Assembly (NCBI RefSeq): GCF_014654785.1
Contig: NZ_BNBD01000002.1
Span: 496,001 to 560,000 of the forward strand
Direction of reading: 5' to 3'
Length of the DNA stretch: 64,000 nucleotides
Source: Streptomyces mashuensis
GTDB lineage: Bacteria; Actinomycetota; Actinomycetes; Streptomycetales; Streptomycetaceae
Shown: piece after piece, positions 35,102-43,616 of the stretch
How positions within the stretch are numbered: the first letter of the stretch is position 1
Layout of the letters: each line of letters begins with the position of its first letter
Program-made: the position numbers and the translations under genes
The notes under the pieces: generated by a model
What the model was told of the DNA's origin: nothing
The model's database searches: none
What the model saw: only the letters and a program-made list of their open reading frames with translations

Positions 35102-35875
35102 CTACGCACTCGCGACCAGGCGGTCGACGACGGAGAACCCCGTTCCGCAATCCGTGCACACCGCCTGGCCGAAGAGATGCAGCAGCCTGTGGGCGAGCAC
35201 CGGCTGCCCGTCGGCGAGGGCCCGGTCGTGGAGGCGCCTGCCGTGGCCGTCCAGCTGCAGGGGATCGGCGGGGCGCAGCGGCGCCTTGCCGGCCTCCTCG
35301 GCGTTCTCCAGCTTCTCCAGCGCGTAGTCGTCGCTGCACGAGAAGAAGCCGTCGTCACCCATCGAACCCAACACGAGGAACAGGTCCACCCCGCAGCAAG
35401 GACAGTCGACCTCGCATTCGCCTTGCGCCAGGCCGTCCAGGTGCTCGCCCCAGACGTCCACGGCCTCTGCGGCCTCCCCGCCCTCGAAGGCTCAGGCTGC
35501 CTGGAGCAGGTTGACGTAGTCCTCCGTCTCCAGAGGCAGACGGAGGCATTCTGCGGTCAGCCGCGAAAGCTCGGCGATGTGCGGCGCCTGAGCCTCGCAC
35601 GCGGCAACGCCCTCGGCCGTCCGACGCGCGCAGGCGACAATCGGGCCCGCCGCGAGCAGGGCCCAGCGCCGATCCACCGGCCTCAGGCCGGCTGCCATGC
35701 GGGCAAGGCGGGGAAGTGCCGCGAAGCTCGCCGAGAAGGCAGTGTCGAGCACCGGGCACAGCCGGTCCATCAGCTCGGACCACGCACCACCGGGGTCGGC
35801 CTCGAACCGGTCGAGGAGAGCGGGGACACCCTCCGCGGAGCCGTACGCGTCACTGAGACCGGACCAATCCGTCAT
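35102..35875 (-). pseudogene. hypothetical protein interrupted by an in-frame TGA
   Basis: Two pieces in the same frame: residues from MTDWSGLSDAYGSAEGVPAL to NLLQAA, then TGA (35492-35494), then AFEGGEAAEAVDVWGEHLDG on to the stop at 35102. The second part has a zinc-ribbon pattern (CPCC, CTDCG). In related Streptomyces proteins, as I recall them, these two halves form one protein of about 255 residues. A single base change explains the break. It is a recent pseudogene, a sequencing error or, less likely, two genes. Function unknown. Confidence 0.7.
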
Positions 35876-35905
35876 GGCCGAATCCAAGCAGATGGCTCAC
35901 AGCCG

Positions 35906-36310
35906 TCACGGCTCCAGGTCCGGCTCGAGCTCCAGCGCCTTGGTGGCAGCCAGGTAGCCCGCGATCCTGAACGCCAACTCGTGGGAGCCGAACGCGTCCG
36001 CCCTGACGTGCCGCAGCACCGCCCGCGTGGCGACTGCGCCCACCCGAATATGGTCCTGCGCTGTGGATCGCAGCCGTTCCTCCATGCCCGACGCGACCGC
36101 GGCGAAGAAGCGGGGCAGGTCCTCGGCGGGCTCGTACGCCGCCCCCGCTGCCTCCGCCACTCCCCCGGCCACCTCGAAGGCGAATCCCGCCTCCGCCGGC
36201 TCGAAATCCACCGTGATCTCCGCGAAGTGCGGCGCGCAGTTGATGCGCCGGTGCAGCACGTGCACCCCGCGCAGGGGGCGGGAGGGGAACGGGGAGCGCG
36301 CCGACGTCAT
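35906..36310 (-). CDS. small protein resembling elongation factor G domain IV
   Basis: 134 residues. The C-terminal part (RAVLRHVRADAFGSHELAF, then RIAGYLAATKALEL) follows the pattern of EF-G domain IV, where a strand is followed by a D-S-S-E-x-A-F helix. The middle (FEVAGGVAEAA...LPRFFAAVASGMEERL) fits the preceding domain IV loop and helix. No GTPase domain is present in or near the gene. Stand-alone homologues occur in Streptomyces; function unknown. Confidence 0.5.
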   Translation of the reverse strand: MTSARSPFPSRPLRGVHVLHRRINCAPHFAEITVDFEPAEAGFAFEVAGGVAEAAGAAYEPAEDLPRFFAAVASGMEERLRSTAQDHIRVGAVATRAVLRHVRADAFGSHELAFRIAGYLAATKALELEPDLEP

Positions 36311-36393
36311 ACCGCAACCGTAACGTGGGGAAAGGGAGACGGCCGGGCCCGTCGCACGGGTCCGGCCGTCCCTCCGGCTGTTGCGCTCCGCGC

Positions 36394-36840
36394 CTACTCC
36401 TCGTCGTACGGGCGCACGTACTCCAGCGTCCAGGTCTCCTGGAACTCCGGCTTGGGCGGTACGACCTCCAGTTGCGCACCGCGGTGGCCGGCGCGCAGCG
36501 CGAGGCCCTTGTCGGACAGGATCTTGACCCCGCCGATGACGCGCTCGAACGTGAACTTCGCCCACTCACCGCGCGGGACGCTGTTCACGTACAGCTTGTC
36601 CTCGTGGATCACGAGGCCCGCTTCCTCGTGGGCGGCGAGCCGGATGACGTACGGCGCGCCGGGCACGGGTTCGGCGGGCTCGATGACCCACTCCTGCTCG
36701 ATCGGGAGCGGGTTGAGTCGGTCGGTGATCACGGGGGCGCCGAACTTGATGGCGTGCTCCGTGGCCGTGATCAGGGCGGACGGACCGATGATGTGGGCGT
36801 GGACCTTGTAGATGCCGGGCTTGACCGGAATCGGAGGCAT
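36394..36840 (-). CDS. possible I66-like beta-trefoil protease inhibitor
   Basis: 148 residues of beta-rich, signal-less sequence: PVKPGIYKVHAHI, then EQEWVIEPAEPVPGAPYVI, then a VNSVPRGEWAKFTFE segment and the terminal WTLEYVRPYDEE. The repeating W-x-[IL]-E-P / W-x-F patterns suggest a beta-trefoil like the I66 serine protease inhibitors. The assignment is by pattern only. The ATG at 36840 follows a GGGGAAGTTC-type weak ribosome site. Confidence 0.45.
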   Translation of the reverse strand: MPPIPVKPGIYKVHAHIIGPSALITATEHAIKFGAPVITDRLNPLPIEQEWVIEPAEPVPGAPYVIRLAAHEEAGLVIHEDKLYVNSVPRGEWAKFTFERVIGGVKILSDKGLALRAGHRGAQLEVVPPKPEFQETWTLEYVRPYDEE

Positions 36841-37050
36841 GCGCGGGGACTCCCCTTCTCTCGCACGATCCACGTACGCCGGCGGTCGGTTGCCGGCGCA
36901 CGTCCCACCATCACGGCCCGCCCGACCGCCGCCCAGAGCGAGATGCGGCCAAGTCGACAACGGCGCGGACCGATCGATCACGGGTGCGAATCGGCGTACG
37001 CATCGGTGTGCGCGCCGGCGTACGCATCACCCTGCGCACCGGCCTGCGCA

Positions 37051-37461
37051 TCAGCTCCGGCAGAGGCCGTGGGCCGCGCCGAGCAGGCCCGAGGTCTGCT
37101 TCGGCGTCGTACCGAGCTCCCCCATCGACTTCTTGAACTGGTCGCCGAGCGCCGCACCGCGAATCGTGCAGAAGGCGTTGCCGTGCGCGAGGAGCTTCTC
37201 GTCGCTGATGTGGTCCAGCTCGGGGTACTGCTTCCGCACGGTCCGGAGATAGACGACGCCCAGCACACCATTGAGCGGCTGCGCCTCCGCGGAAGCGGAA
37301 GCGGAGGGAGAGGGCGCAGCGACGGAAGCGGAAGGCGATGGCGCCGCCGAGGCCGCACCGGAAGCTGCGCGGTCGTCGCCGCCCGGCGAGTCACACCCCG
37401 CGACGCCGGCCACGACAGCAGCCGTGAGGGAGAGAGCGAGCAGGGCAAGACGCTTGGACAT
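37051..37461 (-). CDS. small lipoprotein, possibly DUF732
   Basis: 136 residues. The signal peptide SKRLALLALSLTAAVVAGV ends in lipobox VAGC. A Ser/Pro/Ala-rich linker is followed by a ~70-residue helical domain with two cysteines (AFCTIRG, HGLCRS), the layout of DUF732-like actinobacterial proteins. Expected on the outer face of the membrane. Function unknown. Confidence 0.65.
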   Translation of the reverse strand: MSKRLALLALSLTAAVVAGVAGCDSPGGDDRAASGAASAAPSPSASVAAPSPSASASAEAQPLNGVLGVVYLRTVRKQYPELDHISDEKLLAHGNAFCTIRGAALGDQFKKSMGELGTTPKQTSGLLGAAHGLCRS

Positions 37462-37538
37462 GAATCTCCTGAATCCGAATGAAGCGACGAGCATTGTCCC
37501 TCATGCCCGGAATGACTCGCCAACGGATAAACGGACGA

Positions 37539-37574
37539 CTCAGGTCACCACTCAGGTCACCACTCACGTCACGC
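37539..37574. repeat. three 12-bp tandem repeats
   Basis: CTCAGGTCACCA at 37539-37550 and again at 37551-37562, then CTCACGTCACGC at 37563-37574. They directly follow the stop of the GNAT gene and lie about 80 bases upstream of the lipoprotein start. Confidence 0.6.
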
Positions 37575-37575
37575 C

Positions 37576-38094
37576 TCAGACACCGAAGGGCTCCGCGTAA
37601 CGGATCGTGCCGCTCGGCAGCGCGTGCGCGTCGTCCAGGGCGAGGGCCATGAGGGCCTCGTCCGGGACGTCGAAGGTCACGCCGATGCCGTGGACGGAGG
37701 CGCGGGTGAAGCCGAAGCGCGGGTAGTACGCGGGGTGACCGAGCACGACGACGTACCGCTCGCCCTTGTCCCGCGCCGCGCGCAGCACCGCCCGTACGGC
37801 GGCCGAGCCGGCGCCGCTCCGTTGCAGTTCGGGTCGTACGGCGACGGGGGCGAGGCACAGCGCCGGCGTGGCGTCGATGTGGCAGCGGGTGAGGAGCGCA
37901 TGGCCGACGGGCACGTCGTCCGCATCGGTGACGACGACGGAGAGACCGTCGATCCAGGCACGGTCGGCCCGCAACGCGTCCACCAGGTCCGCTTCGAGCG
38001 GGGTGGGGAACGCGGCGAGGTGGACCGCCCGAACGCCGGCCACGTCGCTGCCGGTCTCGGGTCGGGTGGTCCATCGGGGGCGGGTATGAGGCAT
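37576..38094 (-). CDS. GNAT family N-acetyltransferase
   Basis: 172 residues. The acetyl-CoA binding motif is LAPVAVRPELQRSGAGSAAV (motif A), followed by VLGHPAYYPRFGFTRA, typical of the YhbS-like subgroup. It should transfer an acetyl group to an amine; the acceptor is not known. The stop lies at the end of a 12-bp tandem repeat. Confidence 0.9.
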   Translation of the reverse strand: MPHTRPRWTTRPETGSDVAGVRAVHLAAFPTPLEADLVDALRADRAWIDGLSVVVTDADDVPVGHALLTRCHIDATPALCLAPVAVRPELQRSGAGSAAVRAVLRAARDKGERYVVVLGHPAYYPRFGFTRASVHGIGVTFDVPDEALMALALDDAHALPSGTIRYAEPFGV

Positions 38095-38200
38095 GGCGGG
38101 TAAGGAATCCGTTCCGTGAGACAGCCGGCGAGTGCGGGCAGGGTGGCCGGACCGCCGGGCGTTTGACCTCGACCCCGCTTGACGTTCAAGGATCGGGCCC

Positions 38201-38812
38201 ATGACGCGACTTCACGAGCTCCTCCACCCCTCCGCGGGCACCATCCTCATCAGCGAATGGCTCACCGGCACCACCGAACGGGCACGGGCGGCCGCGGACG
38301 CGGTGGCGGAGGAATGGGCGGCGGGAGAGGCGCCGCCGGCACGCCTCTCGCAGCACATGTTCGTCGACACGGCGGGCAGCGGGCTACTGCATTACGCCCA
38401 GTGGACGAGCGACGAGGACCACCTCGCCTGGGCGCGCGAGTACCGCGGGTCGGTGATCAGCCGGGTCGACACCCGCGTACCGGGCATCGAACGCCCGGGG
38501 CTCAACCGGACCCGGCTGCGGCGGAGCCTGGTGCACGACGAGGAGAGCCCGGCGGGCGTCCTCGTCGTCACCATGGGCCGGCCCGACGCGCACGAAGAAC
38601 CGGTTCCGCAAGCTCCCGGCCTGCTCGCCGAGCACCTGCACGTGACAACGGACGGCGAGCGCGCGATCGTCTTCACGGAGTGGACGGACTCAGCCGCGTA
38701 CGAAGCGTCGACGTCGGTGGCAACGGCCACGGCCGCGGACCCGTACGCGAAGGCGCCGCACGCCAAGACGTCGCACGCGAAGACGAAGACGTACATACTG
38801 CACTCCGCCTAG
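38201..38812 (+). CDS. ABM-like (dimeric alpha-beta barrel) protein
   Basis: 203 residues apparently made of two ferredoxin-like halves: a first with MFVDTAGSGLLHYAQWTSDE and a second with LHVTTDGERAIVFTEWTDSA, each ending in the W-T-[SD]-[DS] turn of ABM-type barrels. The C-terminus contains a short repeat (YAKAPHAKTSHAKTKTY). Streptomyces relatives are called antibiotic biosynthesis monooxygenase-like. Enzymatic activity not established. Confidence 0.6.
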   Translation: MTRLHELLHPSAGTILISEWLTGTTERARAAADAVAEEWAAGEAPPARLSQHMFVDTAGSGLLHYAQWTSDEDHLAWAREYRGSVISRVDTRVPGIERPGLNRTRLRRSLVHDEESPAGVLVVTMGRPDAHEEPVPQAPGLLAEHLHVTTDGERAIVFTEWTDSAAYEASTSVATATAADPYAKAPHAKTSHAKTKTYILHSA

Positions 38813-39058
38813 CTGCCGTTACGGCGATTTCACGCCATCTCCCCGCCATCCGTAACCCCGGACGAAACGGCGCACCAGTGCTACGGGCGACTGCCTCGCC
38901 GTTGCCGCACCAGGCGGCGAACGGGCCGAAAACATTGACGTGAATGCGCTCAACGCCCACCGGGCCGTACTCGACCAACATCATCTTCGCTGCTTCACTG
39001 GCGCGGCCGGAGAAGCCTCTCCTTCTCCCTCCCCCTCCCCTCCCCAGAAAGGCCCCGG

Positions 39059-40549
39059 ATGTCGACGCAGCCCTCGTGGCATCAGCCCGATCAGCGGTCC
39101 GATCAGCGGTCCGCGGGGCGGGCACAGCTCAGCCTGGGCATCGCGGCGGCGCGCAATCTGGCGACCACCACCAAGTCCGTGCCGCAGATGCAGGGCATCA
39201 GCTCGCGCTGGCTGCTGCGCCTGCTGCCCTGGGTGGAGGTCAAGGGCGGTGCGTACCGGGTCAACCGGCGCCTGGTGTACACCGTCGGCGACGGGCGGGT
39301 GACGTTCGTGCAGGAGGGCGCCACCGTACGCGTCGTCCCGGCCGAGCTCGGCGAACTGCCGCTGCTGCGCGGCTTCGACGACCACGACGTGCTGCGCGCC
39401 CTCGCCGACCGCTTCGAGCAGCGGGAGCTGCGGGCGGGCGAGGTGGTGGCGGAGGCGGGCCGGCCCGCCGACCACGTGTACCTGGTCGCCCGCGGCAAGG
39501 TGGAGAAGACCCGCCCGGGGACGTACGGCGAGCCGCACCGGACGGGCGTCGTGACCGACGGCGGCATCATCGGCAGCGACGTCATAGAAGACGTACAAGA
39601 AGAAGACGTACAAGCAGGAGTACGGGAAAGGGAGGCCCGTGGCCCCCGTCCCTGGGGCTTCACCGCGCGCGCACTGACCCCGTGCACCGTCCTCGTCCTT
39701 CCCCGCACGGCGTTCGACGAGGTCGTCGCCCACAGCGAGCGCCTCCGCGCGCACGTCGCCCGGCGCCGGGCAGAGGCGTCGCGGCCGCGCAACAAGCGCG
39801 GCGAGGCCGACATCGCCCTCGCCTCCGGGCACACCGGGGAGCCCGTGCTGCCGGGCACGTTCGTGGACTACGAGCTGCGGCCGCGCGAGTACGAACTGAG
39901 CGTGGCACAGACGGTCCTGCGGGTGCACAGCCGGGTCGCCGACCTCTACAACGACCCGATGGACCAGCTCGAACAGCAGCTGCGGCTCACCATCGAGGCG
40001 CTGCGCGAGCGCCAGGAGCACGAGCTCGTCAACAACCCCGAGTTCGGGCTGCTGCACAACGCCGACCACGGGCAGCGCATCCCGACCCACTCCGGGCCGC
40101 CCACGCCGGACGACATGGACGAGCTGCTCAGCATGCGGCGCGGCACCAGCGCGTTCCTGGCGCACCCGCGCGCGATCGCCGCGTTCGGCCGCGAGTGCAA
40201 CAAGCGCGGGCTCGCCTTCGGCGAGGCCGACGTCAACGGTCACCGCGTGCCGGCCTGGCGCGGCGTCCCGATCTACCCGTGCGGAAAGATCCCGGTCACG
40301 GAGCAGGGCACGTCGTCCATCCTCGCGATGCGGACGGGCGAGGCGGAGCAGGGTGTCGTCGGCCTGCGCCAGACCGGCATCCCGGACGAGTACGAGCCGG
40401 GCCTGAACGTGCGGTTCATGGGCATCAACGACCAGGCGATCATCTCCTACCTGGTCAGCACGTACTACTCGGCGGCGGTGCTGGTGCCGGACGCGCTGGG
40501 CGTCCTGGAGGACGTCGAGGTGTTCCGGCCGTCCGGCGACGCCGGCTGA
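39059..40549 (+). CDS. family 2B encapsulin shell protein with cNMP-binding domain
   Basis: 496 residues. HK97-fold encapsulin of the EshA-like group: N-terminal arm [20 protein letters not shown], a cyclic-nucleotide-binding domain in the middle ([31 protein letters not shown]), then the shell core ([39 protein letters not shown]). It assembles a protein compartment that houses the downstream terpene cyclase. A segment at residues ~175-195 is repetitive with unusual codons. A 30-base pyrimidine tract and AGAAAGG precede the ATG. Confidence 0.95.
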   Translation: MSTQPSWHQPDQRSDQRSAGRAQLSLGIAAARNLATTTKSVPQMQGISSRWLLRLLPWVEVKGGAYRVNRRLVYTVGDGRVTFVQEGATVRVVPAELGELPLLRGFDDHDVLRALADRFEQRELRAGEVVAEAGRPADHVYLVARGKVEKTRPGTYGEPHRTGVVTDGGIIGSDVIEDVQEEDVQAGVREREARGPRPWGFTARALTPCTVLVLPRTAFDEVVAHSERLRAHVARRRAEASRPRNKRGEADIALASGHTGEPVLPGTFVDYELRPREYELSVAQTVLRVHSRVADLYNDPMDQLEQQLRLTIEALRERQEHELVNNPEFGLLHNADHGQRIPTHSGPPTPDDMDELLSMRRGTSAFLAHPRAIAAFGRECNKRGLAFGEADVNGHRVPAWRGVPIYPCGKIPVTEQGTSSILAMRTGEAEQGVVGLRQTGIPDEYEPGLNVRFMGINDQAIISYLVSTYYSAAVLVPDALGVLEDVEVFRPSGDAG

Positions 40550-40557
40550 AGCCGACC

Positions 40558-40611
40558 GAGAACGGCGAGAACGGCGAGAACACCGAGAACCGCGAGACCG
40601 GCGAGAAACGG
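40558..40611 (+). repeat. six 9-bp tandem repeats between encapsulin and cyclase genes
   Basis: Six copies of a GAGAACGGC-type nonamer fill the gap between the encapsulin stop and the 2-MIB synthase GTG. The two first are exact, the rest differ at one to three bases. The last copy provides the GGAGA-like ribosome-binding site. Confidence 0.8.
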
Positions 40612-40620
40612 AGAGATCCG

Positions 40621-41907
40621 GTGTCACTGCTTTCCCGCATGTCCGCGCCCGCAGCCGGCCACGAGGTGGCGAGGCTGGCGGCGGCGGTGCTGGCGGGCCG
40701 CCCGGGGGTGCCGGGCGTACCGGGTGTTCCAGGCTTTCCGGGTGCTCCGGGGACGGCGCCGGTCCCGGCGGCGGCGTACGTACCGCCGTCCGCCCGGCTC
40801 TCCTCCCGTTCCGTGCTGCCCACCGGCCCGACGGGGCTCGGTACGAGCGCGCTACGGATCACCGCGCGCCGGGCGGAGCCCGATGCCGTACCCGGTTCCG
40901 GACCCGGGTCCGTGCCCGGCTCCGTACCCGAGGGCGCCCCCGATTCCGTCCCCGACCTCTACTGCCCGCCCCACCTACGGGACGACCCGGCCCTCGCCCA
41001 TGAGGTCAACGACCGGCTGGTGGACTGGGCCGCCGAGACCGGCATCTACCCCGGCCGGCTCGACCGGGTCCGCGCGACCGACTTCGGGCGGCTGATGATG
41101 CTCGCCCACCCCGGCACCGACGACCCCGAACGGCTCCTCGCCGCCGCCCGGTGCGCGCTCGCGGAGTGGGCCACCGACGACTACTACTGCGACGACGAGA
41201 CCACCGGCGCCGGCCCCGCCCTCCTCGGTGCCCACCTGGGCCTCGCCTATACGGCGACGGACCCGTCCCACCCCCCGGCCCGCCACGCCCCCGAGGTCGC
41301 CCAGGGGCTGCGCGCCGATCCCGTACGGGTCGCCCTGCGGTCGTCGTTCGAGCACCTGGCGCGGTACGCCGACCCGACGCAGACGGCACGGCTGCGCCAC
41401 GAGATCGCGGTGCTGTTCGTCGGCTACGGGCAGGAAGGGTCGTGGCGCACCTCCGGGCGGATGCCGGCCGTGTGGGAGTACCTCGCCCACCGGCAGATCA
41501 ACAGCTTCATGCCCTGCATCGCGCTGGTCGACGTGGTCGACGGCTACCGGCTCGGCCCCGCCGAGTACGACGACCCGCGCGTACGCCGCGCCGTCACCAT
41601 GGCCGCGACCGCCTCCACGCTCGTCAACGACCTGTACTCGCTGGCGAAAGAACAGGACTCCGGCGGCGTCGAGTTCAGTCTCCCCACCGTGATCGCGGCG
41701 GAGGAGGGGTGTTCGCTCGGCGAGGCCGTCGAGCGCAGCGCCGCCGTCCACGACGAGCTGGTGCACACCTTCGAGCGCGAGGCCGCGGCGCTGGCGGCGA
41801 CCGGTTCGCCGGAGCTGCGCCGGTTCCTCGCGGGGGTCTGGGCGTGGCTCGGCGGCAACCGCGAATGGCACCGCGGCAGCGCCCGCTACGCGGCGCCGGG
41901 CTCCTGA
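40621..41907 (+). CDS. 2-methylisoborneol synthase (encapsulin cargo terpene cyclase)
   Basis: 428 residues from the GTG at 40621. The first ~110 residues are Pro/Gly/Val-rich and disordered, with collagen-like PGVPGVPGFPGAPG, fitting an encapsulin-targeting extension. The class I terpene cyclase domain has the Mg2+ motif D186-D-Y-Y-C-D-D-E and the NSE triad N336, S340, E344 (NDLYSLAKE). It converts 2-methyl-GPP to 2-methylisoborneol, the earthy odorant. Flanked by its encapsulin and the methyltransferase that makes its substrate. Confidence 0.95.
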   Translation: MSLLSRMSAPAAGHEVARLAAAVLAGRPGVPGVPGVPGFPGAPGTAPVPAAAYVPPSARLSSRSVLPTGPTGLGTSALRITARRAEPDAVPGSGPGSVPGSVPEGAPDSVPDLYCPPHLRDDPALAHEVNDRLVDWAAETGIYPGRLDRVRATDFGRLMMLAHPGTDDPERLLAAARCALAEWATDDYYCDDETTGAGPALLGAHLGLAYTATDPSHPPARHAPEVAQGLRADPVRVALRSSFEHLARYADPTQTARLRHEIAVLFVGYGQEGSWRTSGRMPAVWEYLAHRQINSFMPCIALVDVVDGYRLGPAEYDDPRVRRAVTMAATASTLVNDLYSLAKEQDSGGVEFSLPTVIAAEEGCSLGEAVERSAAVHDELVHTFEREAAALAATGSPELRRFLAGVWAWLGGNREWHRGSARYAAPGS

Positions 41908-41924
41908 CGCCCGGCCCCACACCC

Positions 41925-41993
41925 GTACCCGTACCGCCGTAGCCGCATCTGCACCGCCGCATCCGTACCCGTACCGCCCGTACCCGTATCCCC
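41925..41993. repeat. imperfect 6-bp repeats before methyltransferase gene
   Basis: The spacer is built of CCCGTA, CCGCAT and CCGTAC units in tandem. It lies between the 2-MIB synthase stop and the methyltransferase SD (AAGGAG). It is non-coding in the direction of the operon. Confidence 0.55.
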
Positions 41994-42014
41994 ACTGCAA
42001 GGAGCACCACCCGC

Positions 42015-42893
42015 ATGACCACGGCCTCCGCCCCCTCTTCCACCCCCGTCGGGCCCACCCCCGTCCTCCGTACCGCGTACCAGAAGGCCGTGGCCGACTA
42101 CTGGAACGACGAGAAGGACCCGGTGAACCTGCGCCTCGGCGACGTCGACGGCCTCTACCACCACCACTACGGGCTCGGCGACTACGACCCTGCCGTCCTG
42201 GAGGGCCCCGCCGACACGCGGGACGCGCGCATCATCGAGGAGATGCACCGGCTGGAGTCGGCGCAGGCCGAGGTGCTCCTCGACCACCTCGGGCCGATCG
42301 CCCCGGGCCACCGCCTCCTCGACGCCGGCTGCGGCCGCGGCGGCACGAGCATCATGGCCAACCTGCGGTTCGGCTGCGAGGTCGACGGTGTGTCGATCTC
42401 GGAGGCGCAGGTGGAGTTCGCCAACGGGCAGGCGCGGAAGCGGGGCGTCGACGACAAGGTCCGCTACCACTTCCGCAACATGCTGGACACGGGCTTCCCG
42501 ACGGGGGCGTTCCAGGGCATCTGGAACAACGAGTCCACGATGTACGTCGACCTCTTCGAGCTGTTCGGCGAGCACGCGCGCCAGCTCGCGTACGGCGGGC
42601 GGTACGTGTGCATCACCGGCTGCTACAACGACGTGACGGGCGGCCGGTCGAAGGCGGTCAGCCGTATCGACGAGCACTACACGTGCAACATCCACCCGCG
42701 CAGCGCGTACTTCAAGGCGATGGCGGCGAACGGCCTCGTGCCCATCAACGTGGTGGACCTGACGGCCGCCACCATCCCGTACTGGGAGCTGCGCGCGAAG
42801 TCGTCGGTGGCGACGGGGGTCGAGGAGCCGTTCCTCACCGCGTACAAGGAGGGCAGCTTCCACTACCTGCTGATCGCGGCGGACCGCATCTGA
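42015..42893 (+). CDS. geranyl diphosphate 2-C-methyltransferase
   Basis: 292 residues. SAM motif I is LLDAGCGRGGTSIM; the segments YHHHYGLGDYD, QGIWNNESTMYVDL and TAYKEGSFHYLL are characteristic of GPP C-methyltransferases. It methylates C2 of geranyl diphosphate to 2-methyl-GPP, the precursor used by the upstream cyclase. AAGGAG precedes the ATG. Last gene of the 2-MIB cluster. Confidence 0.95.
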   Translation: MTTASAPSSTPVGPTPVLRTAYQKAVADYWNDEKDPVNLRLGDVDGLYHHHYGLGDYDPAVLEGPADTRDARIIEEMHRLESAQAEVLLDHLGPIAPGHRLLDAGCGRGGTSIMANLRFGCEVDGVSISEAQVEFANGQARKRGVDDKVRYHFRNMLDTGFPTGAFQGIWNNESTMYVDLFELFGEHARQLAYGGRYVCITGCYNDVTGGRSKAVSRIDEHYTCNIHPRSAYFKAMAANGLVPINVVDLTAATIPYWELRAKSSVATGVEEPFLTAYKEGSFHYLLIAADRI

Positions 42894-42965
42894 CACCTGC
42901 CCCTGGTCGCCTGCGTGACGGAAAAACCCTGGACGCAGACGCAGTTGCCACGAAACATGAACGGC

Positions 42966-43487
42966 ATGACGACGACAACGCGTACCAGTAAGCCGCCCAC
43001 GTGGGACGAGCCGACCTCGCTGGCGACGATGCTCGACTACGTGCGGGCGACGGCGATCGCCAAGTGCGAGGGCCTGTCGGCGGAGGACGCGCGCCGCCCG
43101 CTGCTGCCGGACTCGCCGCTGATGACGCCGTGCGGACTGATCGGTCACCTGCGCTGGGTCGAGGCGTTCTGGCTGGAGGTGGTGTTCCTCGGCGGCGAGG
43201 ACCGGATGCCCTGGTCGCCGGAGGACCCGGACCGCGAGATGCGGCTGGCGCAGGACGTGCCGCTGGAGAAGCTGGTGGCGGAGTACGAGGCGCAGGGCGC
43301 GCGGTCGCGCGAGATCCTGGCGGCGCACGGCCTGGACGAGACGGCGCGGAGCACGGTGAAGGTGCTGAAGGACGGCCGTCAGCCGGCGCTGCGCTGGATC
43401 GTGCTGCACCTGATCGAGGAGACGGCGCGGCACAACGGCCACCTGGACATCATCCGCGAGCTGACGGACGGCGCGAAGGGGATGTAG
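42966..43487 (+). CDS. DinB/DUF664 family protein
   Basis: 173 residues, four-helix DinB fold. Metal-binding histidines are seen in LIGHLRWVE, VLHLIEE and ETARHNGHLDII. Actinobacterial DUF664 proteins are mycothiol-dependent or metal-dependent enzymes of mostly unknown substrate. The ATG at 42966 is used; in-frame starts at 42957 and 42915 exist. A terminator hairpin follows. Confidence 0.88.
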   Translation: MTTTTRTSKPPTWDEPTSLATMLDYVRATAIAKCEGLSAEDARRPLLPDSPLMTPCGLIGHLRWVEAFWLEVVFLGGEDRMPWSPEDPDREMRLAQDVPLEKLVAEYEAQGARSREILAAHGLDETARSTVKVLKDGRQPALRWIVLHLIEETARHNGHLDIIRELTDGAKGM

Positions 43488-43506
43488 GGGATGCAGGGCA
43501 TGGAGG

Positions 43507-43530
43507 GGTTGCGGGGGAGCGCCCGCAACC
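43507..43530 (+). terminator. hairpin terminator behind DinB gene
   Basis: GGTTGCGGG (43507-43515), loop GGAGCG, CCCGCAACC (43522-43530): a perfect 9-bp stem 20 bases after the stop codon. Confidence 0.85.
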
Positions 43531-43616
43531 CGGCCGGGCCGTACGGGCGCTAACCTCACCCGTCCGGCCCAGCGACGGTCCTCACGGGAGGGCATACCGC
43601 CAGGTACCGGGCTTCC

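Noticed and set aside
35492..35494. TGA as a selenocysteine codon
   Set aside because: No selenoprotein family resemblance at the site and no SECIS-like hairpin seen just behind it; a nonsense change is simpler.
38944..40620. Frame open from 38944 continuing into the 2-MIB synthase
   Set aside because: The part before 40621 is Arg/Pro-rich and overlaps the encapsulin; the synthase starts at the GTG at 40621 with its own ribosome-binding site.
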